64,000 nucleotides of DNA, from the NCBI GenBank assembly GCA_036279015.1, contig DASUJY010000006.1, positions 1 to 64,000 on the forward strand, given 5' to 3'. Position 1 is the first letter of the stretch; every line of letters begins with the position of its first letter. Below the pieces are notes generated by a model, which worked only from the letters and a program-made list of their open reading frames with translations, was not told the origin of the DNA and did no database searches. Of the stretch, positions 7,694-16,235 are shown piece after piece. Origin of the DNA: DATEOR01 sp036279015 (GTDB lineage: Bacteria > Actinomycetota > Thermoleophilia > Gaiellales > Gaiellaceae). Position numbers and translations under genes: made by a program.

Positions 7694-8651
7694 GACGCTG
7701 GTGGAAGCCGTGAACGACGCGCTCCACGTCGAGATGGAGCGCGACGAGAACGTCCTGGTGATGGGCGAGGATGTCGCGCGCGCGGGCGGCGTCTTCAGGG
7801 CGACGGCGGGCCTCCTCGACCGCTTCGGCCCCGATCGCTGCGTCGACACTCCGCTTGCGGAGGCCGGCATCCTCGGCACCGCCGTCGGCCTCGCGATGGC
7901 GGGCTGGCGCCCCGTGTGCGAGATGCAGTACGAGTCCTTCAGCTACCCGTGCCTCGACCAGCTCATCTGCCACGTCGGCCGCTATCGCTGGCGCACGAAC
8001 GGCGCGATGGAGTTCCCGATCACGGTGCGCATGCCGACCGGCGGCGGCGTCAGGGCGCCCGAGCTCCACGAGGACTCGCCCGAGACCTATTACGTGCACA
8101 CGCCCGGAATCAAGGTCGCCATCCCCTCGACGCCCGCCGACGCGAAGGGCCTGCTCGCGGCGGCGATCCGCTCGCCCGATCCGGTCGTCCTGATGGAGCC
8201 GAAGGTCCTCTACCGCAGCCCGCGGGAGGACGTGCCCGAGGGCGAGTACGTCGTCCCGCTCGGGAAGGCGCGCGTCGTCCGTGAGGGCGACGACGTAACG
8301 CTCATCGCCTACGGCGGCATGGTCGCCGTCGCCGAGGCGGCCGCGGACGAGCTCGAGGCGGGCGCGGAGGTCATCGACATCCGCAGCCTCAAGCCGCTCG
8401 ACGAGGAGACGATTCTCGCCTCGGTGGGCAAGACCGGGCGGGCTGTGATCGTCCAGGAGGCGCCGCGCGTGGCCGGCTTCGGCGCGGAGATCGCAGCGCT
8501 GCTCGCGGAGAAGGCGATCCTCGACCTACGGGGCCCGGTCCTGCGCGTGACCGGACACGACGTTCCCTTCCCGTTCTGGTCGCTCGAGGAGGAGCACATC
8601 CCCTCGCCCGCGCGGGTCGTCGAGGCGGCGCAACAGCTGCTCGCGTACTGA
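7683..8651 (+). CDS. 2-oxoacid dehydrogenase E1 component, beta subunit
   Basis: The 322-residue protein is a transketolase-like E1beta: LVEAVNDALHVEMERDENVL, MGEDVARAGGVFRAT, DTPLAEAGILGTAVGLAMAG, and a C-terminal domain with EAPRVAGFGAEIAALL. The open frame runs further upstream, but ATG 7683 starts the conserved MPSRTLVEAVNDAL. It overlaps E1alpha by 11 bp and E2 by a single base (TGATG), so the three genes form one translation unit. Confidence 0.93.
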   Translation: MPSRTLVEAVNDALHVEMERDENVLVMGEDVARAGGVFRATAGLLDRFGPDRCVDTPLAEAGILGTAVGLAMAGWRPVCEMQYESFSYPCLDQLICHVGRYRWRTNGAMEFPITVRMPTGGGVRAPELHEDSPETYYVHTPGIKVAIPSTPADAKGLLAAAIRSPDPVVLMEPKVLYRSPREDVPEGEYVVPLGKARVVREGDDVTLIAYGGMVAVAEAAADELEAGAEVIDIRSLKPLDEETILASVGKTGRAVIVQEAPRVAGFGAEIAALLAEKAILDLRGPVLRVTGHDVPFPFWSLEEEHIPSPARVVEAAQQLLAY

Positions 8652-9679
8652 TGGCCTACGAGTTCAAGCTCCCCGATCTGGGAGAGGGCGTCCGCGAGGG
8701 CGAGATCTCCCGCTGGCTCGTCGAGGTCGGGCAGGAGATCGGCGAAGACGACCCGCTCGTCGAGATCCAGACGGATAAGACGACGGTCGAGATCCCCTCG
8801 CCGGCGGCGGGCGAGGTCGCCCGCATCCTCGTCGAGGAGGGCGAGGTGGTCCCGGTCGGCACCCCGCTCCTTGTAATCGGCTCGGATGCTGGCACATCCG
8901 AGCCGAGGAAACCCCAGGCGACCCCGTTGGTGCGGAAGGTGGCGGGCGAGCTCGGAGTGGATCTCGCGGTTGTTCGCGGCTCGGGGCCCGGCGGCCGCAT
9001 CACCGAGGAGGATGTGCGCGCGGCCTCCGGGCCGCGCGAGGGCGAGCGCCGCGAGCCGCTTCGCGGCGTCCGGCGGCAGATCGCGGAGCACCTGGCGCGC
9101 TCGCACCGCGAGGTTCCGGCGGTGACCGTGGTCGAGGAGTGCGACTTCACGGCGCTCTCCGAGTCGCGCGGCGAGCGCTCCTACCTGCCCTACGTGCTCG
9201 AGGACGTCGTCGCCGGCCTCAAGGCGTACCCCGAGCTGAACGCGACGCTCGCCGGCAACGAGATCGTCTACTGGGAGCGGTACGACATCGGGCTCGCCGT
9301 GCAGACGGACGAGGGGCTCGTCGTCCCGGTGCTCCGAGCCGCCGACGAGAAGTCTCTGGACGAGCTCGCGGCCGAGGCGGAGCGGCTCGCCGCAGGCGTC
9401 CGCGGGGGCTCGCTCGCCGCCGAGGAGCTGCGCGGCTCGACATTCACCGTCACGAGCCCAGGCCGCCTCGGGGGCCTGTTCGCGACGCCGCTCGTCAACC
9501 ATCCCGAGGTCGCGATCCTCGGCCTCCACCGAATCGCCCTGCGACCCGCAGTCGTGGACGGGCAGGTCGTGGCGCGCCAGATGGGCTGGCTCTCCTGCAC
9601 CTTCGACCACCGCGTCGTCGACGGCGCGCGGGCGAGCGCGTTCCTCCTCGCTGTGATCGAGCGACTTCAGGCGCGCTGA
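8651..9679 (+). CDS. 2-oxoacid dehydrogenase E2 (dihydrolipoamide acyltransferase)
   Basis: The 342-residue protein has a single N-terminal lipoyl domain (lipoyl-lysine K43 in QTDKTTVEIPS), a linker, a peripheral-subunit-binding domain (VRKVAGELGVDLAVVRGSGPGGRITEED, about residues 93-120) and an acyltransferase domain ending in FDHRVVDGARAS, which holds the catalytic His and Asp. It is shorter than the usual 400-450 residues, mainly through short linkers. It carries acyl groups from E1 to CoA in the cytosolic complex. Confidence 0.92.
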   Translation: MAYEFKLPDLGEGVREGEISRWLVEVGQEIGEDDPLVEIQTDKTTVEIPSPAAGEVARILVEEGEVVPVGTPLLVIGSDAGTSEPRKPQATPLVRKVAGELGVDLAVVRGSGPGGRITEEDVRAASGPREGERREPLRGVRRQIAEHLARSHREVPAVTVVEECDFTALSESRGERSYLPYVLEDVVAGLKAYPELNATLAGNEIVYWERYDIGLAVQTDEGLVVPVLRAADEKSLDELAAEAERLAAGVRGGSLAAEELRGSTFTVTSPGRLGGLFATPLVNHPEVAILGLHRIALRPAVVDGQVVARQMGWLSCTFDHRVVDGARASAFLLAVIERLQAR

Positions 9680-9697
9680 TCGCGAGGAAACCAGTGG

Positions 9698-9730
9698 GCG
9701 GCGGGTCGGGAGGGGCGTTGAGCCCGCCGC
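9698..9730. terminator. possible bidirectional terminator between the E2 and thioredoxin-like genes
   Basis: An 8-bp perfect stem (GCGGCGGG at 9698-9705 with CCCGCCGC at 9723-9730) closes a 17-base loop in the 62-bp gap between convergent genes. There is no T run, so termination by this hairpin is a guess. Confidence 0.35.
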
Positions 9731-9741
9731 ACGTGGTTCAG

Positions 9742-10047
9742 CTACGCGACTGCGGGCTCAGCCGCCCGCGGCTCCAGATGCGGTGCGAGCATTCGCTCGA
9801 TCTGCGGGGCGCTGACGCGTCCTTCGAGGCGCTCGACGGGCCGGCGGTCCTTGAGGAGGATGAGCGTCGGGATCTCGGTAACTCCCAGGCGGTCGACCCA
9901 GTCTGGTGAGTCTGACGCGTCGATCCGGGAGATGCGGAGCCGTCCCCGCTCCTTGCGGGCGAGGTGGGCGAGCAGGCTTTCCATCCGCCTGGCCGGCCCG
10001 GAGGTCTCCTGCGTGAAGAAGAGCAGTGTCGGGGTGGTGTGGGGCAT
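9742..10047 (-). CDS. thioredoxin-fold protein lacking the CxxC active site
   Basis: The 101-residue protein follows the thioredoxin pattern: LLFFTQETSGPARRMESLLA, then RISRIDASDSPDWVDRLGV, the cis-proline loop VTEIPTLILL and a C-terminal helix. The active-site CGPC is SGPA here (residues 16-19), so it cannot do dithiol exchange in the usual way. It may act as a binding or chaperone-like domain. GGAGG about 7 bases before ATG 10045-10047 fixes the start, six codons inside the longest open frame. Confidence 0.75.
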   Translation of the reverse strand: MPHTTPTLLFFTQETSGPARRMESLLAHLARKERGRLRISRIDASDSPDWVDRLGVTEIPTLILLKDRRPVERLEGRVSAPQIERMLAPHLEPRAAEPAVA

Positions 10048-10128
10048 TCGGTTCCTCCGATCCAATCCTGGAAGGAATTCCCTTTTCAGGACGGCGGAAA
10101 ACCTGCGCCTTGGGTACTCCGAGCGGTA

Positions 10129-10986
10129 TCAGGCCGGCCGGGTCGGGCGCGAGGGAGCCTGCTCGGGCGAGGCGGGAAGCGGGATGTACTGCACGCTCGG
10201 CCGACGGCGACCCGACTGCGGGAAGAGCGCCATGAGGTCGTAGACGCCCGGCGGCAGCCCCGTCTCGATGGTGAGCCCGAGCCGGCGAGCCTCCTCGACG
10301 GTGATCGGGTCGTCGTGCGTGTAGTGGCCTCCCGCCAGCTCCTCGGCGAGCGAGTCGGCCTTGTCCTGGCCGAGCCGCTCGGACAGGAGATCCCGCACGA
10401 CCTGCTTCATGTGCCTCACCGCCTTCTCGGCGACATCCGCCATCACGAGCGTGCGGTCGTCGAGGCGGTCGACCGCCTTGCGCTCGACCACCCGCACGAT
10501 CGAGGCGGCGGGCATGTCTCCGAGCTGAGGGTCGACCGGCCCGAGCACCGCGGCGGGGTCCATGACGATCTCGTCGGCGGCGAGAGCGAGCAGCGTTCCG
10601 CCCGACATCGCGTAGTGCGGAACCAGCACGGTGACCTTGGCGGGATGGCTCCGAAGCGCGTACGCGATCTGCTCGGCCGCGAGCACGAGCCCGCCCGGGG
10701 TGTGCAGCACGAGGTCGATCGGAGTCTCGTCGCCGGTCGTGCGGATCGCCCGCAGGACGGCCTCGGAGTCCTCGATGTCGATGAAGCGGTAGAAAGGCAC
10801 GCCGAAGACGCCGACGGTCTCCTGACGGTGGATGATCGCGATCACGCGCGTGCCGCGCTCGCGCTCGAGCGTTCGCAACGCGCGCGTGCGACGTCCGTCG
10901 AGCACGCGGTGTGCGAGGACGGGAGCGACGAGGAGGACGAGGAGGAGCACGAAGAACAGAAGCGCGACGATGCTCCCCAGGGACAC
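10129..10986 (-). CDS. membrane-anchored ClpP-fold serine protease (SDH/SppA-like family)
   Basis: The 285-residue protein has one N-terminal membrane helix (residues 4-26) and a crotonase/ClpP-like domain: DLVLHTPGGLVLAAEQIAYAL and then VPHYAMSGGTLLALAADEIVM, with the nucleophile Ser in MSGG. The context matches the SDH-type serine proteinase family (PF01972) related to SppA and NfeD-associated proteases. It probably cuts membrane or signal peptides. The Pro/Arg-rich C-terminus looks disordered. Start GTG at 10984-10986; no clear ribosome site. Confidence 0.82.
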   Translation of the reverse strand: MSLGSIVALLFFVLLLVLLVAPVLAHRVLDGRRTRALRTLERERGTRVIAIIHRQETVGVFGVPFYRFIDIEDSEAVLRAIRTTGDETPIDLVLHTPGGLVLAAEQIAYALRSHPAKVTVLVPHYAMSGGTLLALAADEIVMDPAAVLGPVDPQLGDMPAASIVRVVERKAVDRLDDRTLVMADVAEKAVRHMKQVVRDLLSERLGQDKADSLAEELAGGHYTHDDPITVEEARRLGLTIETGLPPGVYDLMALFPQSGRRRPSVQYIPLPASPEQAPSRPTRPA

Positions 10987-11014
10987 CGCGCGAGGATAGC
11001 CCAGGGGAGGCGGC

Positions 11015-11020
11015 TACACT
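11015..11020 (+). promoter_or_regulatory. putative leaderless -10 box TACACT for the gene at 11028
   Basis: TACACT stands exactly 7 bases before GTG 11028. The only ribosome-site-like run (GGGGAGG) is too far upstream to serve, which favours leaderless transcription. Confidence 0.5.
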
Positions 11021-11027
11021 GACCCGA

Positions 11028-11414
11028 GTGGGCCTCTTCGACTGGTACTGGCTCGGCGTGAGCTCAGGGCTCGGCGTCGCGTCCGGCACTGCCGCGGGCT
11101 GGGTGCAGGCCGCCCACGCCCGCCTGCTCGGCGGGCTCGCCTTCGCTCTTGCCGCCCTCGTCGGGATCTTCGTCGGCTTCTTCGTCGCCGCCTGGGGGCC
11201 CGCCGTCTGGGCTGTGGCCGCGACGCTTGCCTGGCTCGCGCTTCGCCGGCTCGGCGGCGCCGCCTTTCCGGCCGCCTTCCTCGCGCTCGCCGTGCTCGCG
11301 TTCGTGCCCGTCCTCGGCTTCCTGGAGGCGGCCGCGGCTCCGCTCCTCGGTGGGCGGCTGCGCCGGCGGGCGGGCTCGAAGTACGCCGGGCTGCGCGTGC
11401 TAGCCAAGGACTAG
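11028..11414 (+). CDS. small membrane protein of unknown function
   Basis: The 128-residue, Ala/Leu/Gly-rich protein has three to four membrane segments and a basic C-terminus (GGRLRRRAGSKYAGLRVLAKD). It is divergent from the ClpP-fold protease gene (41 bp between starts), and its stop abuts the ATG of the next gene, so it is probably cotranscribed with the phosphodiesterase-family gene and pcm. No known family recognised. Confidence 0.7.
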   Translation: MGLFDWYWLGVSSGLGVASGTAAGWVQAAHARLLGGLAFALAALVGIFVGFFVAAWGPAVWAVAATLAWLALRRLGGAAFPAAFLALAVLAFVPVLGFLEAAAAPLLGGRLRRRAGSKYAGLRVLAKD

Positions 11415-12842
11415 ATGCCCAAGAAGCTCGTGCTGGCCGTGATCGACGGGCTCACGCCCGTGATGCTGGAGCGCGCGCTGGCGGAAGGGCGTCTTCCGGC
11501 GCTCTCTTTCCTCCGCGAGGCGGGGACGTACGCCCGCGCGACGACGACCTTCCCGTCCGTGACGCCGGTCTGTCTCACGTCGATCGCAACGGGCGCGCAC
11601 CCGGACGTGCACTCGATTCCCCATCTGGTCTGGTACCACCGCGGCGAGCGGCGCGTCGTCGAATACGGCTCGTCGTTCTCGGCCGTTCGCGCCGCGGGCG
11701 CTCGCCGCTCGATCCGCGACTCGGTCTTCGCCATGAGCCACGAGCACGTCTCGCCTCGGGTGCTGACGGTGTTCGAGGCGCTCGAGGACGCGGGCGTCGT
11801 GCCCGCCGCGATCAACTTCACCTGTTACCGCGGCCGCACCCGCCATCCGCTCAGGCTGCGCCTCCGCTCGGGCCGCAACCGCTGGTACGAGGCCGTCTAC
11901 GGGCCGCGGAGGTTCTTCTTCTTCAACCTCTTCGAGTCGGACGTGACCGGCGCCCCGCTCGCCATCCGCTCGCGGCCGGAGGGCTCGGTCGACGCGTACG
12001 CCGCGTCGATCGGCCGCTGGCTGGTCACTCGCGACGGCTTCGATTTCCTCGTCTTCTACCTGCCCGACTACGACTACGCCTCCCATCTCTTCGGGCCGGA
12101 CTCGGCCGTCTCGGCGCTCGAGCGCGCCGATGCCGCCGTCGGCGAGCTGATGGCCGCGGCCGGCGGACAGGAGGCTTTCCTCGAGCGCTACGCGATCGTC
12201 GTCTGCTCCGACCACGGGCAGACGCACGTCGACCGGGTCGCGTGCCTGCAGGACTCCTACGCTGACTTGCGCGTGTTCACGGGGCGGCGCGGGACCGATC
12301 CGGCCGACTGCGACGTCGTCGTGACCGGATCGAATCGGAGCGGAATGGTCTATGCCCTCGATGGGCGGCCGCCGCGTGAGCTCGCCGAGCGCCTGGACGG
12401 GGCGCCGGGCGTCGACCTCGCCCTCTTCGCGGAGAACGGCGACGCGGTCGTCCGCAAGGGCGGCGCCGAGCTTCGCTTCGCACTCGACGGCGAGGGCGAC
12501 AGGGAGGTCGCCGGCGAGGAGGGCATCCTCGGTGCGGACGAGTACCCGAACGCCTTCGAGCGCATCTCGGGGGCGCTCCGCTGCCCGAACGCCGGCGACG
12601 TGATCGTGTCGGCCGCCGAGGGCTGGGAGTTCGAGGACCTCGGCGGGCGCCACCACGCCGGCGGCGGGAGCCACGGCTCCCTGATCGCCGGGGACTCGAC
12701 GGTGCCGATGCTGGCCGCCGGCTTCGACGAGCCGCCCCTCCCGCCCGATGCGAGCGTCACCGACCTCGCGCCGCTCGCGCTCGCGCACTTCGGCGTCCAG
12801 CCGCCGCCCTCGATGCGGGCGCGCGTCGCCGCGGGTGCCTGA
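11415..12842 (+). CDS. alkaline phosphatase-superfamily protein (type I phosphodiesterase/pyrophosphatase)
   Basis: The 475-residue protein has the metal-binding pattern of the superfamily: VIDGLTP near the N-terminus (Asp), TTFPSVTPVC with the nucleophile Thr, YLPDYDYASHLFGPDS (Asp and His), VVCSDHGQTH (Asp-His) and a late GGGSHGSL His. This matches nucleotide pyrophosphatase/phosphodiesterase enzymes acting on phosphodiesters or phosphonate-type substrates. There is no signal peptide, so it is predicted cytosolic. It overlaps pcm by 8 bp. Confidence 0.85.
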   Translation: MPKKLVLAVIDGLTPVMLERALAEGRLPALSFLREAGTYARATTTFPSVTPVCLTSIATGAHPDVHSIPHLVWYHRGERRVVEYGSSFSAVRAAGARRSIRDSVFAMSHEHVSPRVLTVFEALEDAGVVPAAINFTCYRGRTRHPLRLRLRSGRNRWYEAVYGPRRFFFFNLFESDVTGAPLAIRSRPEGSVDAYAASIGRWLVTRDGFDFLVFYLPDYDYASHLFGPDSAVSALERADAAVGELMAAAGGQEAFLERYAIVVCSDHGQTHVDRVACLQDSYADLRVFTGRRGTDPADCDVVVTGSNRSGMVYALDGRPPRELAERLDGAPGVDLALFAENGDAVVRKGGAELRFALDGEGDREVAGEEGILGADEYPNAFERISGALRCPNAGDVIVSAAEGWEFEDLGGRHHAGGGSHGSLIAGDSTVPMLAAGFDEPPLPPDASVTDLAPLALAHFGVQPPPSMRARVAAGA

Positions 12843-13473
12843 GCTCGACAAGGAGCGCAGGGCGATGGTCGCCGAGCAGCTCGCCGGGCGCGGGATCGCC
12901 GACGAGCGCGTGCTTGCGGCGATGGGCCGCGTGCCCCGGGAGCTCTTCGTGGACGAATCGGACCGAGCCCGCGCCTACCGCGACATGCCGCTCCGGATCG
13001 GGCACGGGCAGACCATCTCGCAGCCCTACATGGTCGCGATCATTTGCCAGGTGGCAGAGGTCTCCGAGGGCGACCGCGTCCTCGACATCGGGACGGGCTC
13101 CGGCTACCAGGCCGCCGTGCTCGCCGAGCTCGGCGCCGATGTGCACACGGTCGAGCGGATCCCCGAGCTCGCCGAGCGCGCCCGTGCCGCCTTGACGGCG
13201 GCAGGGTTCGGCGGGGTCGAGGTTCACGTCGGGGACGGATCGCTCGGCCTCCCCGAGCACGCGCCGTACGACGCAATCGTCGTCGCGGCCGCGGCGCCCG
13301 CGCTCCCGGAGTCCCTGTACGAGCAGCTTCGCCTGCGCGGACGGCTGGTTGTCCCTGTCGGCGACGCCGACGGCCAGAGGCTCGAGGTCGTGGTCCGCAG
13401 TCCCGAGGGCCCCGCCGTCGTTCGCTCGGTACCCTGCCGGTTCGTGCCTCTCGTCGGCGAGGAAGGCTTCTAG
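12835..13473 (+). CDS. pcm: protein-L-isoaspartate O-methyltransferase
   Basis: The 212-residue protein shows the PCMT landmarks: VPRELFVDE, GHGQTISQPYMVAII (substrate-binding loop), the SAM motif VLDIGTGSGYQAAVLAEL, and DAIVVAAAAPALPESL. It repairs isoaspartyl residues in aged proteins using S-adenosylmethionine. Start GTG 12835 overlaps the upstream gene, and no Met is nearer to the conserved N-terminus. Confidence 0.93.
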   Translation: MPELDKERRAMVAEQLAGRGIADERVLAAMGRVPRELFVDESDRARAYRDMPLRIGHGQTISQPYMVAIICQVAEVSEGDRVLDIGTGSGYQAAVLAELGADVHTVERIPELAERARAALTAAGFGGVEVHVGDGSLGLPEHAPYDAIVVAAAAPALPESLYEQLRLRGRLVVPVGDADGQRLEVVVRSPEGPAVVRSVPCRFVPLVGEEGF

Positions 13474-13508
13474 TTTTGCCCTCTGGAGAGCCGGAGGAGG
13501 TTTCCCGG

Positions 13509-13952
13509 ATGGATGGGCCTCTCCACGCCAGCGCCGTCGAGAGCCGGCCGGTGTGCTTCGCGGACATCCGTCTCGGGGTCGTCGTCGACATCCTGCTCGA
13601 CGACGCCCTCAAGCGGGTGCTCGGCTTCGACGTCCTCTGCGGCGACCGGGCGCACCGCTACCTGCCCCTGCCGGCCTGCGAGCTTGCGGACGAAGCGCTG
13701 ACCGTCTCCTCGGCGCTCGTCCTCCTCGAGCAGGAGCTCGAGTTCTATCGCCGCCGCGGCCGGGCCCTGACGGCGATCCGGGGCTTTCCGGTGCGGAGCG
13801 GCGAGCGGGAGCTCGGGACCATGAAGGACCTCGTCTTCTCCTCCGCGGGCGACCTGAGCGAGCTGCTGGTCGAACGCGACGGCGAGCTGCTTGCGCTGCC
13901 TACCGCGCCTGGGCTCGTCGTTGGGGCGGATGCCCTGCGCCCCGCCGTCTAA
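13509..13952 (+). CDS. PRC-barrel-like protein of unknown function
   Basis: The 147-residue protein looks like two tandem PRC-barrel-type units: CFADIRLGVVVDILLDDALK near the N-terminus and FPVRSGERELGTMKDLVFSS in the second half, the latter a typical PRC beta-barrel opening. GGAGGAGG stands 9 bases before ATG 13509. PRC-barrels act in RNA maturation and in photosynthetic or membrane-linked complexes; nothing here says which applies. It lies between pcm and gtrA, with 35 bp to pcm. Confidence 0.6.
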   Translation: MDGPLHASAVESRPVCFADIRLGVVVDILLDDALKRVLGFDVLCGDRAHRYLPLPACELADEALTVSSALVLLEQELEFYRRRGRALTAIRGFPVRSGERELGTMKDLVFSSAGDLSELLVERDGELLALPTAPGLVVGADALRPAV

Positions 13953-14001
13953 CCTTTCCCATCACGTGGCTACGCGGTCCGACACGGTGACCCGGCGAGC
14001 G

Positions 14002-14430
14002 ATGGCGATCTCGGATGCCGCCGGCGAGGCACTGCGGCAGCGGGCGAACTGGTACCAGCTCGCCAGGTTCTGCATCGTCGGCGCGTCGGGCTACGTCGTC
14101 AACCTGGCGGTCTTCGCCGCGCTCGTTCGCGGAGCCGACGTTCACTACATCCCGGCCGCCGTCTGCTCCTTCCTCGTTGCCGTCACGAACAACTACACGT
14201 GGAACCGCCACTGGACGTTTCGGCACGAGCGCGGCCACTTCGGCTACCAGGGCCTCCGGTTCCTGGCCGTCTCGGCGGTCGCGCTCGGTGCGAACGTCGC
14301 CTTCCTCGCCGCCCTCGTCGGCCTCGGCCTTCCGAAGATCCCGGCGCAGGCGGTGGCGATCGTGCTCGTGACGCCGTGGAACTTCGTCGCGAACAAGCTT
14401 TGGAGCTTTCGACGGCAGCCCTCCGTCTAG
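14002..14430 (+). CDS. GtrA-family membrane protein
   Basis: The 142-residue protein has four membrane helices and the GtrA signature RFCIVGASGYVVNLAVFAAL at the start, NNYTWNRHWTFR in the middle and TPWNFVANKLWSFR at the end. GtrA proteins are thought to flip or present lipid-linked sugars for membrane glycosyltransferases, and two such enzymes follow at once. The start could also be GTG 13987. It overlaps the next gene by about 31 bp. Confidence 0.88.
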   Translation: MAISDAAGEALRQRANWYQLARFCIVGASGYVVNLAVFAALVRGADVHYIPAAVCSFLVAVTNNYTWNRHWTFRHERGHFGYQGLRFLAVSAVALGANVAFLAALVGLGLPKIPAQAVAIVLVTPWNFVANKLWSFRRQPSV

Positions 14431-16235
14431 CCGCAGTCCTGGCACTCGCCCTGCTCGTCTCGCCCGCGCTCGCCGGCGCGGCGCCGAAGACGCCCGTCTA
14501 CGACAGCCACGGGAACCTGATCGAGACGCCGTTCGTGCCGCAGGACAAGCCGGCGCCGGCGATGCTCACCGAGCGGCAGGCGATCGCGGCCGTGCTCGCC
14601 GACGACAAGGTCTCCGACTGGGTCGGCCGCTACCCGGCGAAGGGCCTGACGAAGGAGGCGACGTTCGACGACGAGGCGGGCTCATGGTCTGTGAAGGTCT
14701 GGTCCGACCTCCCGGATGCCGGCCAGATCGTCGACGCGAAGGTCGACGACGCGACCGGTGAGGTGACCGAGGCGTGGACAGGACCGCAGGTCGCCTGGAA
14801 GATGGCGCGAGGCTACAAGGGCGCCTTCGGCCGGGCGATCAACGACCCCTGGATCTGGCTCACCTTCTGCGTCGTTTTCCTCCTTGGGCTCGCGGACTTC
14901 CGGCGGCTCGTCTCCGTCCGCAATCTCGACCTGCTCGTCCTGCTTTCGTTCTCCATCTCGCTCTACTACTTCAACGCCGGTGACGTGTTCACCGCGGTGC
15001 CGCTCGTCTATCCGCCGCTCGCCTACCTGCTCGGCCGCATGCTCTGGATCGGCGCACGCGGGCGGGGCAGTGCCTCGCGGCCGCTCTGGCCTGCGTGGGT
15101 CCTCCTCGCCGCGACGGTCTTCCTGCTCGGCTTTCGCGTCGGGCTCAACGTCCAGGACTCGAACGTGATCGACGTCGGTCTTGCGGGGATCGACGGTGGG
15201 CAGCGCATCGTCCAGGGCGAGATGCCGTACGGCCACATGCCGACGGACGACGGCAAGGCTTGCGGGCCGGCCGACTCTGAGGGCTACGTGCGCGAGCATG
15301 TGCAGACGAACGGCCGCTGCGAGTCGGCCAACGAGCGTGGCGACACGTACGGGCCCTTCAGCTACCTCGGCTACGTGCCCGCCTACCTCATGGTCGGCTT
15401 CGACGGCAAGTGGAACGGCGGCTCCAGCTCGTGGGAGGGGCTCCCCGCGGCCCATCTGACGGCGATCCTCTGGGATGTCGTCGCCCTCGTCGGCATGGGG
15501 CTGCTCGGGTTGCGCTTCGGCGGACGGATGCTTGGCGCGACGCTCGCCTTCGCGTGGGCGGCCTACCCCTTTACGCAGTACGTCTCGAGCTCGAACTCGA
15601 ACGACGCGATCATGCCCGCGCTCCTCGTCTGGGGGCTCGTCTTCCTTACCTCTCCGCCCGCCCGGGGCCTCTTCCTCGGTCTCGCCGCCTGGACGAAGTT
15701 CGCGGCGCTCCTGCTCCTGCCGCTCTGGGCCTCGTACCGGGACTGGCGGCGCGACCTCCCTGGCAAGCTCCGCTTCGTCGGCGGGTTCGTGCTCGCCACC
15801 GCGCTCTCCTTCTGGATCCTCCTCCTCGAGCCGGATCCTCTCCACGCCGCGCGCGTCTTCTGGGATCGCACCTTCGGGTGGCAGCTCTCGCGTCCGTCTC
15901 CGTTCTCGATCTGGGACTGGGACGAGTACCCGGGCTTCCCGGACCTGCACCACGTCCAGACCGCGCTCAAGATCGTGCTCCTCGTCGGCGCCGTCGCCGT
16001 CTACTTCGTGCCGCGGGTGAAGAGCGAGCTCCAGCTCGCGGCGCTCTCCGCCGCGCTCGTGATTGGCTTCGAGCTCGTCCTCACGCACTGGTTCTACCTC
16101 TACCTGCCGTGGTTCTTCCCCTTCGCCGCGTTCGCGCTGCTCGCGCCCGCCCTCCTGCCCGCCGCGGCGCGCGAGCCGGCCGCCGAGCCTTCCGAGCTTG
16201 AGCACGAGCCGAGAGCACTCGTTTCCACGCGCTGA
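14400..16235 (+). CDS. multi-spanning membrane glycosyltransferase (DUF2029/GT-C type) with N-terminal extracytoplasmic domain
   Basis: About 611 residues from TTG 14400. A signal sequence (LALALLVSPALAGA) is followed by about 110 residues that look like a PepSY-type domain (LTERQAIAAVLADDKVSDWV, then SWSVKVWSD and VDDATGEVTEAW). Next come about ten membrane helices with the acidic loop motif expected of GT-C mannosyl/arabinosyltransferase-like enzymes (GLNVQDSNVIDVGLAGIDGG). It probably transfers a sugar from a polyprenyl donor outside the membrane, fitting adjacent gtrA. The TTG start overlaps gtrA by 31 bp and is the only usual start before the signal peptide. Confidence 0.75.
   Translation: MELSTAALRLAAVLALALLVSPALAGAAPKTPVYDSHGNLIETPFVPQDKPAPAMLTERQAIAAVLADDKVSDWVGRYPAKGLTKEATFDDEAGSWSVKVWSDLPDAGQIVDAKVDDATGEVTEAWTGPQVAWKMARGYKGAFGRAINDPWIWLTFCVVFLLGLADFRRLVSVRNLDLLVLLSFSISLYYFNAGDVFTAVPLVYPPLAYLLGRMLWIGARGRGSASRPLWPAWVLLAATVFLLGFRVGLNVQDSNVIDVGLAGIDGGQRIVQGEMPYGHMPTDDGKACGPADSEGYVREHVQTNGRCESANERGDTYGPFSYLGYVPAYLMVGFDGKWNGGSSSWEGLPAAHLTAILWDVVALVGMGLLGLRFGGRMLGATLAFAWAAYPFTQYVSSSNSNDAIMPALLVWGLVFLTSPPARGLFLGLAAWTKFAALLLLPLWASYRDWRRDLPGKLRFVGGFVLATALSFWILLLEPDPLHAARVFWDRTFGWQLSRPSPFSIWDWDEYPGFPDLHHVQTALKIVLLVGAVAVYFVPRVKSELQLAALSAALVIGFELVLTHWFYLYLPWFFPFAAFALLAPALLPAAAREPAAEPSELEHEPRALVSTR

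Noticed and set aside
10071..10085. AAGGAATTCCCTT palindrome-like stretch upstream of the thioredoxin-like gene
   Set aside because: Short, contains a common restriction-site-like core, and no regulator is linked to it; not enough to call an operator.
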